The position numbers and the translations under genes are program-made. 64,000 nucleotides of DNA from Clonostachys chloroleuca (Eukaryota > Ascomycota > Sordariomycetes > Hypocreales > Bionectriaceae): contig JBANAY010000003.1 of NCBI GenBank assembly GCA_037952775.1, forward strand, positions 25,172,001 to 25,236,000, in the 5' to 3' direction. Positions 1 to 12,075 of the stretch are shown here, piece after piece (position 1 is the stretch's first letter; every line of letters starts with the position of its first letter). The notes below the pieces were generated by a model. The model worked only from the letters and a program-made list of their open reading frames with translations, had not been told where the DNA came from and made no database searches.

Positions 1-2548
1 GGCGTTTCTACCCTTCAATAATGTTCTTGGAGGCTTCCAGCTACGCACATAAACTGATGCAACCCTTTTTATAACAACTATCATTTCGTTTCACTTTCTA
101 GGTTTTAGCCCATGATAAGGATTAGATATTCGGATAGCTGTATACCGACTGTACCTCTAAAAGGACCCTGCAACATTATGGAATTCAGGCATGAAACCCA
201 ACTCTCCATCTAAGTCCTATTGCAGGAAAGTCATATTAATCGAAGTATTCGAGAAGCGGTTGGCAAGCCAATACCAATCCTTTCTTTGGCCTCAATGTAA
301 CAACTTTATTACATTCAATTGAATGTTTGCAGGTTACAGTAGTGTGGTCTGCTTCGATACGTGATGTATACGATAGTATTCGGACATCGGAACAAGAATA
401 AATCACCATTTTTTTTTTTGGATATGAATTTGTACATTGATGCATAAAATACGAATATTACATTGCGGATAGCATCTACTGTCTCACTGTGGTCTGGTTC
501 GGTGCTGCAGGTTTTGGCCATAACGTGGTAACTACATCCTTAGGGTTGAAACACTATCAAATTGCGCCTGGGATATGGACCGGCTTTTCTATTTTATACT
601 TTCGTCCATGAGCAGGAGCTTTTTCCGTACCCGCTAATGAAGCACATTAATAAGACAGTACATCGCTGAGTATTAGCTAGAGGGCTGCTTTTTCTTCTCG
701 TTGTTTTGTCGGGAATACCAACAACGCCATTCTTCCGACTTGAATAATCTACAAGCGCGATTGACAGGATGGCTAGGCCAAGATCAACAGGAACATACAG
801 GTGTCGGACAAATCCCCGGAGATGTCGTGTGAAATGACCCAACCTCGCTGCTAGATGTTGCCTACCACATACTCAGTATCGGCCGATCAAAAACGGGTCT
901 ACCGATGCCAAACGACTAAGTATATGCTGGAGAAAAGTATAATAATACCCAAGAGGCCCTGATGCGGGGTGCCATGGGGGCGCAGCTTTCTCCTAGTAAA
1001 CTACGGCACCTCTAGCTGCACTCACATGCATATGCTACTGGGCGAGGGATGACGTATTGATTCGTTGACTGCTCGTAATGTACCAATTCCCAGCTGTTGG
1101 CTTGAACTATCGGTCAGGATATGCAGTATCCCTACCCCTCGCGACAAAGGTAGACATCACATTCTGTGTTGCAATACGAGCAGGGTGAAACAGTAAGATG
1201 GCCGAGGAGAAAGACATTATGAAACATCCCGGGTGCTAACACAGCAAAACGCGACCTAAAAAAAGAGGCTGGGAGAGGCAGCAAGAATCGACCTCTACTA
1301 TTAGCACCTATTCAGGGAGACTTTGCGTGCTTTGGCTTGCAGCTGAACGTTGGTGGTGGGTAAGCCTAGACCCCAGAGGTGATCGGTTGGACCGACCATT
1401 GGCGACTGCGTTTCTGCCTTTTTGCTTCTCCCGTTTCACGGGGTAGGCGGTTATTCGTCCCGACTACCTAGGTTAAATATAGCAGCTGCACAAACAAACT
1501 CTACCTCAGGTACTCTGGTGATATGTGAACAAGCGGCGGCATCGCTAGCTGCAGGCTATGCCGCCATTGACGCAAGAGTGCAAAGACACATGCCCAGCTT
1601 GTTTATTATTCTGCCAAGCCCGTGTGAACTACATTTGCGGTCTATTGGGACGCGGCCGACGGACAGAGTTTAGTCTGGGTGCTGCCTTGATCCGGAGTCA
1701 TCGCCATGGCTTGCAACTAAGGGAGAAGACGAGGCTTTCTCGACCGCTACGAAAATAAACTCACCCGCTAGCCATGGCCGTGGTCCAATCCAGGTTCTGC
1801 GTCTGTGGGGAGGCCATCAGCTGCTACGTGGCGGTCTGACCGGAGCTGAAAACCCAAAGGCAACTAAGACGAGCTAGATGTGCCACTTCTGGATCTTGCC
1901 GGCGGACATGCATTGAGGCATTGAGGAAGGCATTGAGAAGGGTCACACCACTGCCAAGGGATATGACTCCTCCGCGACTGTGCAAGAAGTACGACAAGAG
2001 CGATTCCCGCTGATCCATGACCCGGCGGGATGGATATGGGCTGGATGGTTGGCTCACAACTGCCGTCGAAGATGCAGGGATGAGGCAGTGCGCGAAGTGG
2101 TGGTCAGTCCGGAACAGCCACCGACTTGCCAAGCCGCCCTCGCCCGTTTCCTACTCGTCGAAGCTTGATTTGAGGTCCCCGACCGATAGCCGGTAGGGCT
2201 AGATCCAAGCCCGCTCCATCGTCTTGAGCATGCAGCTAGGCCTGGCGTGGCTAAGACGGACTGCCTGCGGTATGTGACTGAATGGCTACATGGCGGCCTA
2301 GAACATGCATCGCCCGGCCTCTGTTGCAAGTAATAGGACTCAGCTGCCTGACTAGCTGCCTTGTTGGCAAGCCACTCAGGTATCAATGGCCAGTCATGAA
2401 GCTGGGCTGGTTGGATCTGAAAATAAAACATCTCGCCGTCTCCAGTTCTTCACCATGCTTCTCTATCGCTCCTCCAGAGTCAGAAGCTTGCTTATATTTT
2501 CTCATTCCAAGACTGGAAGTATCAGGTTGACCCCAATATCAAGCAAGC
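1..2548. other. Gene-free stretch at left edge
   Basis: I see no supportable gene here. The longest open frames are about 80-125 residues, overlap each other on both strands and show no recognisable domain. The first kilobase is AT-leaning. The last 300 bases before the gene at 2549 presumably hold its promoter, but I see no clear TATA box. Confidence 0.5.
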
Positions 2549-4050
2549 ATGCGTTTCTCGGGCGCCCTCATCTTGGGGCTCGCCATTAGAGGCAGCCTCC
2601 AGCAAACTCCTCCGACATCAGGTGCAGCTGCGCCGACCAGCGCGGCAGTAGCACCATCATCTGCTGCAGTGGCCCCCTCGAGTGCTCCCCCAGCTTCGAG
2701 TGCACCACAGGCGTCAAGTGCTGCCCAACCTTCGAGCGTTCAACGGCAATCTAGCCAAGCCCCGGCATCCTCTGCCGCTGCTCCCAGCGTGGCCCCTTCG
2801 GCGAGCGGACCGGCAAGCCAATCTTCTGCGGCCGGAGCTTCATCCCAGGCGCAGGCACCTTCGTCCCAGGCGGCACCCACTTCGGCGGGAGGACAAACCT
2901 CACGAGCGGCCACCTCTGGCGCCCAGGCCACATCTGCGGTAATAGCACCATCCTCACAAGCACCTCCGTCCTCACAAGCACTTGCATCATCACGAGCACC
3001 CACATCCTCACAAGCATCTGCATCCTCCCAAGCACCTGCATCCTCTCAAGCACCTGCATCCTCACAGGTTCGTCCATCCTCGCAACCGGCTCCATCCTCA
3101 CAGCCACCTCCCACCTCCCAACCCACCTCCGTACCGAGAGCAACGTCGACTAACTCCCAGGAGGCCACCCAAGGTTCATCCGCTTCTAGAGTCTCCGGCA
3201 GCGGTACCACATTGGCCACGGCCACTTCTGGAGGATCCCAGACCGTTGGAGGAAGCGCAACCAGCCGCTCTGGTTCTGCTGCCACGACGACAACCACCTC
3301 GTCTGCCACTGCGGCGGTATCCTCTGCTAATCTGAACTCGGCGACCGTGGGACAGAATGCCGTGGTGACGCAGGTCTCAGGAAAGCCCGCAGTGTAAGTC
3401 TCAACATCCCTCATCAATCTCCATCGAGTCTCGTGAGTTAACATAAATTACCCAGTGTCATGAACGCACCAGCCAACGACAAATCATCCTTCACCGTCGA
3501 GGCCAAAAAACCTGACGACGTCAAGCCCGGCGAGAGCATCAGGGTCCTCGCAACCATCATAGTAGGCCCCTCAGGCAACGGCAAGCGAGCCCTCATCGAC
3601 CGCCGACAGTCCGGCGGCGTGTGCCAGCTGCAGATGCAGATCGACGGCACCTCCGTGTACGACGCCCAGGTGTCGGCTGCCGGGGCCGGCGGTGCCACGA
3701 TGGACATCGCCACGAACGGCGCGCAGGCGGCCACGGACATGCCTAAGATTAACGTCACCCAGATCTGCGGGTCGACGCCCGTCGAGGTCACCGTCACCAA
3801 CATGTTCGTGACGAGCGTCAACGGCGGCGTGATGAACCCGGGTGTCGGCCCCAGCTCGACAGGCTCGGGAGGTGGTGATAACGGCGGGAGCACCACCTCG
3901 GGAACCAGGACTGGCTCGGCCACTACTAGCACTCAGAGTGCGACTGGTGGAGGTAACAACAACAACGGTGGCCATTCTGCTCTTCACGCTTCGCGGTCCT
4001 CCATCTGGGCTCTTTGCCTGATGGTTCCCGCCGTGGTTTTCGCTCTCTGA
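2549..4050 (+). CDS. Mucin-like, GPI-anchored cell-surface protein
   Basis: Two exons (2549-3393 and 3456-4050) joined by a 62-nt intron (GTAAGT...CCCAG) give 479 residues; the phase fits exactly. The N-terminus is short and moderately hydrophobic, a plausible but imperfect signal peptide because an Arg interrupts it. Residues of about 20-280 are almost entirely Ser, Ala, Pro, Gln and Thr, with tandem SSQAPA-type units, as expected of an O-glycosylated stalk. A compact non-repetitive domain follows (exon 2, about 110 residues, two Cys: GGVCQLQ and TQICGST). Then come a Ser/Gly/Thr/Asn linker and a hydrophobic C-terminal tail (IWALCLMVPAVVFAL), the usual GPI-attachment arrangement. Inference: a cell-wall or plasma-membrane mannoprotein. 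No enzymatic motif is visible. Confidence 0.8.
2940..3120 (+). repeat. Coding minisatellite, SSQAP-type units
   Basis: Imperfect tandem 18-nt and related units of the form TCCTCACAAGCACCTGCA encode repeated SSQAPA/SSQALA/SSQASA blocks inside the surface-protein gene. The repeats keep frame. Such coding repeats commonly vary in length between strains. Confidence 0.75.
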
Positions 4051-5203
4051 AATGGGTCGCAGTGGGGAGAGTAATTTGGTCGTATGTTCACGACCTGATC
4101 TCAACACAATGTCCCCTTCGCCTGGTTGACAGGCTTAATGATGATGAAGTACGTATTCGACACGACTAAATGACGGTCTTGTCACTCCACACTCTCTTGG
4201 AAGTATCAGCACATGGCAGCGGTGAATTTATTCCGTTTATTTCTCTCTCTAGCGCGTCGGCATATCTTTCTTTCTTGGATTGGATTTCTTTTTGGGTCGT
4301 TTTCTTGTTGATTGCATCTTTCCTTAACATAGGCTCCTGGCTTAGATCCCGTTAGAAAGAAGAAGAATATACTCATGTTTCCGCCATGGGCAGCGGACTC
4401 CAACTCCATGTTGCAAATCTCGTGATCCTCAGCGCCGTGAATACTGTGTCAGCCACCCATCGGGCCAGATGGCAGCCAGGAGCCAGTCCATTTGGAGAAG
4501 GTTCTCCGTTATCTTGGGCATGCCATTGCGCATGGATTGATCTCGGAATGGGTTGCATCTGATCTGCTACCCCGCTCCAGCGCCTGGACGAGACGACCTT
4601 GCGCTCTCCAATTGGAATGAGGATACCCGGTCTGCAGATGACGGATGAATGAAGAGCCAGACAAGCGTCGAGATGTGCCGCCGGAAAGGAGCCGGAGGAC
4701 AGCTGTAGTGCCCCGCCTCCGCACTAAGCTACAGCGGCCTACAGGGGCCCACGACACAACTTACAGGGGGCCTGCAGCGGGCCTCTCCCCAGATCCATCA
4801 ACCCTGCATAAGCGGACGCGGCCATCTCACAGCCAAGGATGGATCTTCGCCCGCTGGTCCTTGCTTTCCAGCTTGCCAGTGCTTCGGAATGTGGTTACAT
4901 CCGCGAATGTATTTCCTGGGATGTGCTCAATCCAGGAGGTCTGTTGGATTCTAGGCTTCGGTTGACCGGACTGGCGTGTGGTATGTAAAGGCTGAGCTGT
5001 CTTCTCACCGCCCGGTCCATCTGCCTCTGTTCCCCCTACACTCAGATCACAACCAGGGCTCTGAGACAGAAAAAATCCTCCAGCTCAACCACACCTCACC
5101 TTCCCTCGTGGGCGCCACCTCCGTCACAAGAAAGGCTGAACACATTCGGGCAAACCCGCATTTCATTCCTTTCCTTTGCAGCTTTTAGTCGTCAGAAGTA
5201 GAT
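4051..5203. other. Intergenic, 3' end of surface protein to MFS promoter
   Basis: No gene seen. The right part is pyrimidine-rich in the last 200 bases before the transporter start at 5204, as is common in fungal promoters and leaders. No clear binding site is recognised. Confidence 0.45.
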
Positions 5204-6855
5204 ATGGACAAGGGCGAAGTCGCCGATTTGGCTTCCTTCAAACATGTGGACGATCCGTCCCAGAATCCCGACAGCGGAGTAGCTGCGACTGACAGGTGAG
5301 TTGGATTTCCGTTCTGTGTTTCTTTTCTCCAGTTTCTAGCTTGCTAATATTTGCTGTATTTGCAGATACGGCCATGCATTGGTGGAATATGACCCAGCGA
5401 CCGAGAGGCGTCTTCGCAACAAGATCGACCTCTACATCGTGCCAATCGTAGCCCTGCTCTATCTTTTCTGCTTCATTGACCGTGCAAACATCGGTAAGTA
5501 ATCATACCGTCTCTACAAGAGACTGGCTGTTGCAACGACTTGTAAACTAACCCATCGTGATAGGCAATGCCAAAATCGCCGGACTCGAGAAGGACCTCGG
5601 CATGAAGGGCTACGACTACAACGGCGTGGTCTCCGTCTTCTACGTCTCCTACATCCTCTTCGAGATCCCGCTGAACCTGCTCTGCAAGTGGATGGGCCCC
5701 GGCTGGTTCATCCCCATCACCACCCTCCTCTTCGGCATCGTCTCGCTGGGCACCGCCTTCGCCACCACCCTCGCCCAGCTCTCAGCGGTCCGCTTCCTCC
5801 TCGGCATCTTCGAGGCTGGCATGATGCCCGGCATCGCCTACTACCTCTCCCGGTGGTACCGCCGCTCCGAGCTGGCATTCCGCCTGGCCCTGTACCTGGT
5901 CATGGCCCCGCTCGCCGGCGCCTTCGGCGGCCTCCTCGCCTCGGGCATCCTCAGCCTGGAGAAATTCGGCTCCCTGCACTCCTGGCGCATGATCTTCGCC
6001 ATCGAGGGCATCGTCACCATCGGCCTGGGGCTCATAGGCCTCGCCTTCCTCACCGACCGCCCCGAGACCGCCCGCTGGCTTACCCCGGAGGAGAAGCGCC
6101 TCGCCGTCCTGCGCGTCAAGTCGGAGCGTGTGGGGACCACCACCGTCCTCGACAAGATGGACAAGCGCAAGCTCATCCTCGGCATCCGCTGCCCCGTCAC
6201 CCTCAGCATCGCCGTCGCCTTCATGCTCAACAACATCACCGTCCAGGGCCTCGCCTTCTTCCTCCCCACCATCGTCGGCGGCATCTACCCGCAGGCCTCC
6301 ACCGTCCGCAAGCAGCTCTACACGGTGCCCCCTTACATCGTCGGCGCCTTCTTCGTCCTCTTCCTGCCCCTCGTCAGCTGGAGGATCGACCGCCGCCAGA
6401 TCCTCCTCATCGGCTCCGCGCCCCTCGTCATGGTCGGCTACTGCATGTTCCTCGGCTCCCAGGACCAGGCCGTCCGCTACGGCGCCACCTTCCTCATCAC
6501 CAGCTCCCTCTTCGTCCTGGGTCCCCTCTCCAACGCCCAGGTCTCCGCAAACGTCGTCAGCGACACCGCCCGCAGCTCCGCCATCGGCACAAACGTCATG
6601 ATGGGCAACATCGGCGGCCTCATCAGCGGCTGGTCCTTCCTCCCCTGGGACGGGCCGGACTACCACATCGGCAACGGGCTGAACCTGGCCGCGGCTGGCA
6701 CGGTGCTCATCGTGTGCTCCTTGACCCTGGTGTGGATGAACCGGGATAACAAAAGGCGTGATCAGCTCGACGTGGACGCCGAGTTGAGCGGGCTGAGCGA
6801 GCAGCAAATCGAGGACTTGGACTGGAAGCACCCGGCCTTCAGGTGGCGACCATAG
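5204..6855 (+). CDS. MFS transporter, anion:cation symporter family (Dal5/TNA1-like)
   Basis: Three exons (5204-5295, 5366-5493, 5564-6855) with 70-nt introns give 503 residues. The start ATG at 5204 opens a short hydrophilic tail. The first membrane segment (IVPIVALLYLFCF) runs into the family hallmark FIDRANIGNAKIAGL, split by intron 2. About twelve hydrophobic segments follow, with the mid-protein Arg/Lys loop typical of MFS proteins. The C-terminal tail (LSEQQIEDLDWKHPAFRW) resembles the tails of fungal ACS members. Known relatives move nicotinate, allantoate, pantothenate or other organic anions with protons across the plasma membrane; the substrate cannot be read from sequence. Third positions in exon 3 are strongly C-biased, suggesting good expression. 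Confidence 0.9.
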
Positions 6856-7756
6856 GTCGTTTCATAGCGTAGAAATGCAGACCCAGATAGAGTGGTCGTT
6901 CAGGGTAGCAAAGGAGTGCGTAACCCGTCGTCTAGTTTTTATCAGAGCATAGGACCCAAATGGAATAAACTAGATGCGGTGTTGCCTCGCACATTGACTT
7001 GTAATATTTCTTTCCATACACCATGCACCAGTGATATCTTGTGTAGGTTGCAGACCTTGAGAACAGGCAGGCAGCAGCCGCCTTTCGCAACTTCCCATCA
7101 CCTCCTCAGCCCCGAGGGCTAGAAGTACCCTCTCCACAGCTTCGCGTGAAGCGACACTGCAGTGAGAGAAAAGTGATAACTTTCGTTACCGGGTTCACAC
7201 AATTCACCCCAGCGTGAAGTGATAGACAGCAAGCTGTCTCTCAACACCAGACCAGAGACAATAACCATAGAGGATTGTTGCCTTGGGAGACAGACAAACC
7301 TTATGGGTGGGATTACCCAGCTCATCCAATTGGAAGAATAGGGTGCACCAAGCCAGCATCGGCGGCAAGCCGGGATATCCTAGAGATAAGCTGCATAGCA
7401 TAGAAAATGAAAAGACAACATGGGGACAAAGAAAAAAAGGGGGAAAGTAAGCTTCAAATTCTATGTTAGTCAGTACCCGGACAGATGTGCCGAAGCCTCC
7501 GACAGCAACAAGGGGCACCGGTAGGCTTCGCTGGTCTGGAACTCCCGAATGAAAATTCATCGTAATATACACATCTTATTTGATCCTTTTTGCCACTCGT
7601 TCGTTCGTGTCGAGGCCGTCCAATCCTATATCGTGACCGTCCGCAACGCCGAAAAAGTCAGAGTGGTATCATCGTACAATATCGTCATGAAAATAGAGGA
7701 AAATCAACATGGGCAAGACGCAATGGGTCGACAAAGACAAGGGAATGAGGCCGAGC
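6856..7756. other. Convergent intergenic region
   Basis: Lies between the 3' ends of the MFS gene and the Trf4-like gene. Open frames here are short and unrecognised. Probably both 3' UTRs; no structured element seen. Confidence 0.45.
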
Positions 7757-10169
7757 TTAATCCGAGCAGGGGCCGATGGTCTTCTCGTGAACATGTCGGA
7801 GAAAGTCTCTTTGCCTTCGGAAGGATGAGTAGTTGCCCTCTAAAATCACATCAAGGATACCACCACTGGCCCTGCCCTCGCCGATCGACCTTATTCTTTC
7901 ATTGAGAAGTGCGTAGGCTTCGTCGAACCTAGCTACGATAGACCGAGTGTTGGAAGAACCGCCCGAGATGTCGTTAGACACATTGTTTGGGTCGATGATG
8001 GAAAAGCGTCCGTTATTTCTGTAGGTCAAGCTCGACACGTCCGACTAGATATGCGGTTTTGTTAGCAATGAGAAACTTCAATAAAACTCGGATGGAGCGG
8101 GACAACACGTTACCTTGCGGATATAGCCAATGCGCCTGCCTGTGAGAGAAATTGCGTTTTTCTCGTACTGGAAGTTACGACCATAGAGCTGGAAAAACTC
8201 CAGCAACATCTCTCCGAGGTGGTGTTCGGGTACCAAGTTTCGACTCTGCACTTGAGGCATGAGTTGCAACATACTGACGACCAGACAGATGACGGAAAAT
8301 CCTCCGATGCCTCCGTTCACAGGCTCGTTGAGGCCTCGCATGAGAAGGAAATGCTTGATGACAGTAACAAGAATTGGCATGGCGGGATAGGTTGCCTTCC
8401 AGTTCAGGAAAGTGTCAACTGCCTCAACACCGCCGAGGTTCTCGAAAGAAACATCTACCTTGAGGCCAGTGGCTTTATCAACAAACTTGACCAAGGGAAT
8501 GCGAGCGTGGGCAATGACCTCGATCGCATCGTCCTCTGCGACCTTCTGCGCAGTCAAGAGCTTCCTGAATTTGTAGAGCCAATTCTTTGCGCTCAAGTAA
8601 GCAGGTGGGCCGCCACGGGAGAAACTGGCCGAGCAAATAACAAGATCCATGTCAGCTGTTGGCAGGTAGAGTTCCGACATGAAAGAGCCGAATGGATGAA
8701 CAGTGGCACTAGCAAAGTTTCTACCATCGCGGCGCATAGCTCGTCTCAGGTTTTCGACCAAGTTTTCGCGAATCTTCTGCTCAAACTTTCGTGGGCGGAC
8801 GAAGTTGTAAAAATCAATCACTTCTTGGTGTAGACTATTGGTAGGCATGTGTTAGCAAGATAGTTCTTTTGGGACAGCGGGCACCATACGACACATCGCT
8901 TGTTTAGGGATGGATAACTCACCGGAAAGCTAGGCTAGCTGTGTCGGAGTGATCATCCGTGGCCCAAGGGCACGGTGGCTCACCCTTCACGATAGCCCAA
9001 TCCTCAACGATAGCGCCATTGGCCGGCCGCATGTTGGCTTTCTTGAGCTGCCCGTAATCCGGCGGCTTGATCTCGTCGTCTGCTGTACGTTTTCGGGATC
9101 CTAGATCGTTTCGGGAGTCTACATTATAGACATTGGGGCGCTGGCTTTTTGGTCCGGTTGGAGGAGGAGGAACGTAGCTTGGCGCAGCTGGTAACGACGA
9201 GCCCTTCACTTTGAAGTCTGCCTGGCGGGGTTGTGTAGGTGGCGGAGGAGGGGGTGAGACGCGGGGAGGGGGAGGCGGTGGCGGCTCGTCTTCCGCTTCA
9301 CCTTCGTCGCTACTCGAGTCAAACGCAATGAAATCTTCTACGTCTGGAGGAGCAGACTGATTCTGTGCGGCGTCGTTTCTCGCTTTCCGAATCAGCGCAA
9401 CCACGTCCTTCTTCTTACCCAGAGTCTCGTCAGGGCATGGGAGAGCAGTATAAGGGTCAGGGTTGGACCACTTTGGTGTAGAGTTTGACACCTCGCCGTT
9501 CGTGGCTGCGGAGGTCTTGACACGCTTCTTTGCAGGCTCTTGGGAATCGGTGTCGTAATCGAGGTCGTCGGCTTCAGAAACGGAAGAAATGTCCATACCT
9601 TGCTCTTCATCTTCGTCAGTGAGATCATCGAGGTTCCGGAATTTTGCAGCAGCGTCGCTATCGATGAGACTTTCTTCCGGAAGGTTCTGTATTGAGTTGG
9701 AGAGAAGGGCACGCTCGGACAAATGAGGGGGTACCCAGCGCCGTCCGCCTCGTCCACCCCGTCCACCTCGCCCTCGTCCCCCTCGCCCATCCCGTCCGTC
9801 TCGGCCATCTCGACGAGGTCCTCTATCATCCCTTCGATGGCTGTCAAACGAGGGAGGAGGGTATGAGGAAGGAGGAAGCTCAGCTACACCGACTGGCTTA
9901 TCGAAGCGGAAAGTGAAGTCGCCCTGGGGAGGCTTGATCGAGGCGTCGTCTGCACGGCTGGACATGTCTGTTATACGAAGCTGCTCGCTGCTGCGCCGCC
10001 CATTGATTGGGCGCCAACTGTCGCCTCCGTTCATTCTACTACCCCCAGAGCGGTCGCGTCCGGATGGGCTCGCCGGGCGTCGTGGCGGCGATGGCGACCG
10101 AGGAGAGCGCCTCCTAGAACCACCACCTCGAGGTCGCGCATCGCCTTTTCGAGGCCTGCCGCGGGCCAT
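7757..10169 (-). CDS. Non-canonical poly(A) polymerase, Trf4/Trf5/Cid14 (PAPD5) type
   Basis: Exons 10169-8923, 8834-8114 and 8044-7757 (introns of 88 and 69 nt, both with GCTAAC branch sites) give 751 residues. Residues 1-415 are a disordered, charged N-terminus with an RGG-rich block (about 110-146), acidic patches and Pro runs. The nucleotidyltransferase core follows: an FGSF motif, then the catalytic carboxylates in LPTADMDLVI. The PAP-associated domain carries the GGIGGFSVICLV segment. A conserved tail after the second intron includes the NDISGGSSNTRSI segment typical of this family. Known role: short oligo(A) tails on aberrant nuclear RNAs within TRAMP, for exosome decay. The long N-terminus with RGG repeats is typical of filamentous fungi and could bind RNA (inference). 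Confidence 0.9.
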
Positions 10170-10553
10170 GACGACAAATATAGCAGAATCACTGTGTGCG
10201 GATACAGGGAGGCGCCAGCTGTGAGCTATGCGACTACGGCTCAGATATAATCAACAAGTTTACGAATCAAAGAGTGGATGCGATGGAAGGTAGAGCGCGA
10301 CAGGCGCGTTGATGAGCAGAAAATTCAATTTACGAAAAATATGTGGAGTATCGCCGGAAATACTTTTAGTGGTACGCACTTTCCCTCCACGTGGTCCGGA
10401 AAGAGCCTAGCTGGAACATCTGATTACATCAGCCATCAATGCCGGCTAAGTCCCGGCTAAGCTTCACTGCAGGGTAGGTGTACTCCTCAGCTGCAAGACC
10501 AGTGACGCACTCCTCCTCCTGTCCCCAGTACCAACCAGAGCTCGGCCAACGGT
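10170..10553. other. Intergenic between Trf4-like and RidA genes
   Basis: Both flanking genes read leftward, so this 384-base gap should hold the promoter of the Trf4-like gene and the 3' end of the RidA gene. No motif stands out. Confidence 0.4.
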
Positions 10554-11033
10554 TCAAGGGTCGTGGGCAACGACCTCCAGCTCCACATTCATGTCAGGAA
10601 CACCCAGCTGCTTGACTCCGATCTGAGTCCAGATAGGCTTGTGGTCGGGCATCCATTTGCGGAAGTTCTCTGTCATGAGAGCCGTGACCTCGGGCGTCAG
10701 GTCTGTGTGATAGGAATTGATACGGAAGACCTGCGACCAGCCCTTGCCGCCTGCATCACGCAGGTTCAGGTCGACGTTCTTGAACGCCTGAGCGATCTCG
10801 TCGGCGATTTTCTTTGGGAAACTAAGTCCTGACTCCGCGTCCATGGCCCAGCCACCTAGATGGAGATAATTGTATTAATAAAAGAAGGTGGCCCCTTGGG
10901 AAAGTTAGTGGGCTAACATACCTTGGCCTGAGCACTCGATACGGTCACCAATGCGGATGGCCTGGCTGTACCCGAGATTGTCTCGTACATACTCCCCGAA
11001 CCCAGGATAGACGCTGTACTTGAGGTGAGACAT
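10554..11033 (-). CDS. RidA/YjgF/Uk114 family protein
   Basis: Two exons (11033-10922 and 10855-10554; 66-nt intron GTATGT...CTAG) give 137 residues, the usual family length. The first exon encodes MSHLKYSVYPGFGEYVRDN and the segment leading to ECSGQG; the second holds WSQVFRINSYHTDL and the C-terminal GVPDMNVELEVVAH. Members fold as trimers. RidA itself deaminates reactive enamine/imine intermediates from PLP enzymes, but the family is functionally broad and fungal paralogues are common. TTATATAAA lies just upstream of the ATG on the coding strand. Function beyond family membership is not shown. Confidence 0.85.
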
Positions 11034-12075
11034 GTTGTTTTATATAAATTATTTGTGAGGCTAGCCCTGTTGAAGGTGGTTTCTTCGTAGTGTATCGTGT
11101 GAAGTGATGATGTTCAGTCGGGATGGTTGTGTATAATGCTACGAGTTGGAACATGGCCAAAAGATACACAGCAAGAGCTCCCTTTTATAGATACTGAGCC
11201 TGAGTCCGTCATGGCGACATATGGCTTACGGTTGTTGGCTTACGGTGGTGGAGAGGGCGCTGATAAATCGCAAGCAGATTCATAATGCATAGAATTGCAC
11301 TGATTGGTGCCAAGACGAAGCGATCACCAAGCCAAGTTGATCCGTCGCCGCCTCAAAGCCGGATGAATTCGGGGGTAAATCTATTGGTGATGCCCTCAAG
11401 AATGAACTACCCTAGACAGCAACCCTCTTTGGTACTTTTCATTGCCTCTCTTCCTCATTGTAGCCTAAATACTTGATATTACTCATTAATTGAAAAAATT
11501 GCCATTGTAGAGGGCGGTCATACAAATTTCCTCTGACAAGCTTGCGCCCTGAGTCAGCTCAATCCTCCCAATTAGGCCACCGGGCAGAGTGCAAGCATGC
11601 TCCCACGACCACTATAAACTGGGCATTCTAAACGGATAGATCCGCGAGATGATTGCCAACTTTGCCGTCCTTTTGAATTAACGGCTTGGTGCAGCTTTTG
11701 GGCAATGCGAGGCAGATTACGTGTATGGGGATGCACACTGCCTTGAACAAAACCAGGTGTCGCTGACTGAGAATCCCTGCCAGACTAGCACCAGGAAGCG
11801 GGCTGAGCCAACATCCAACGGCTTGATGCAGGCTGTGCAACACATCTCCAACACTCGGCGCGTATAGCCAAGGGCCGCTTGGGCTGATGACAGACAAGGG
11901 GAGCGAAGGGGCCAATGCATTAGAGGCAAACGCGGAAAGCTGCAGCGGCCTGCGAAGGCGCGGTGATGGGTCGAAATGAGTCAGTTGGCCGAGCTGACGG
12001 TAGTGGTGTTTGTGCTCATAAAGACCAGAACTCCCGCACAAACCACGGTGAAGACAACCACCGGACTCAATCAAA
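11034..12075. other. Divergent intergenic region, RidA and PARP genes
   Basis: A 1.04-kb region between divergent starts, so it should carry both promoters. Unconvincing open frames only, including one of 204 residues antisense to the start of the PARP gene. No defined site recognised. Confidence 0.45.

Noticed and set aside
5688..6831. Long open frames of about 350 residues on both strands over the MFS gene
   Set aside because: They are shadows of a C-biased exon: His/Pro/Arg-rich or Asp/Glu/Gly-rich, with no domain, while the MFS frame has splice sites and family motifs.
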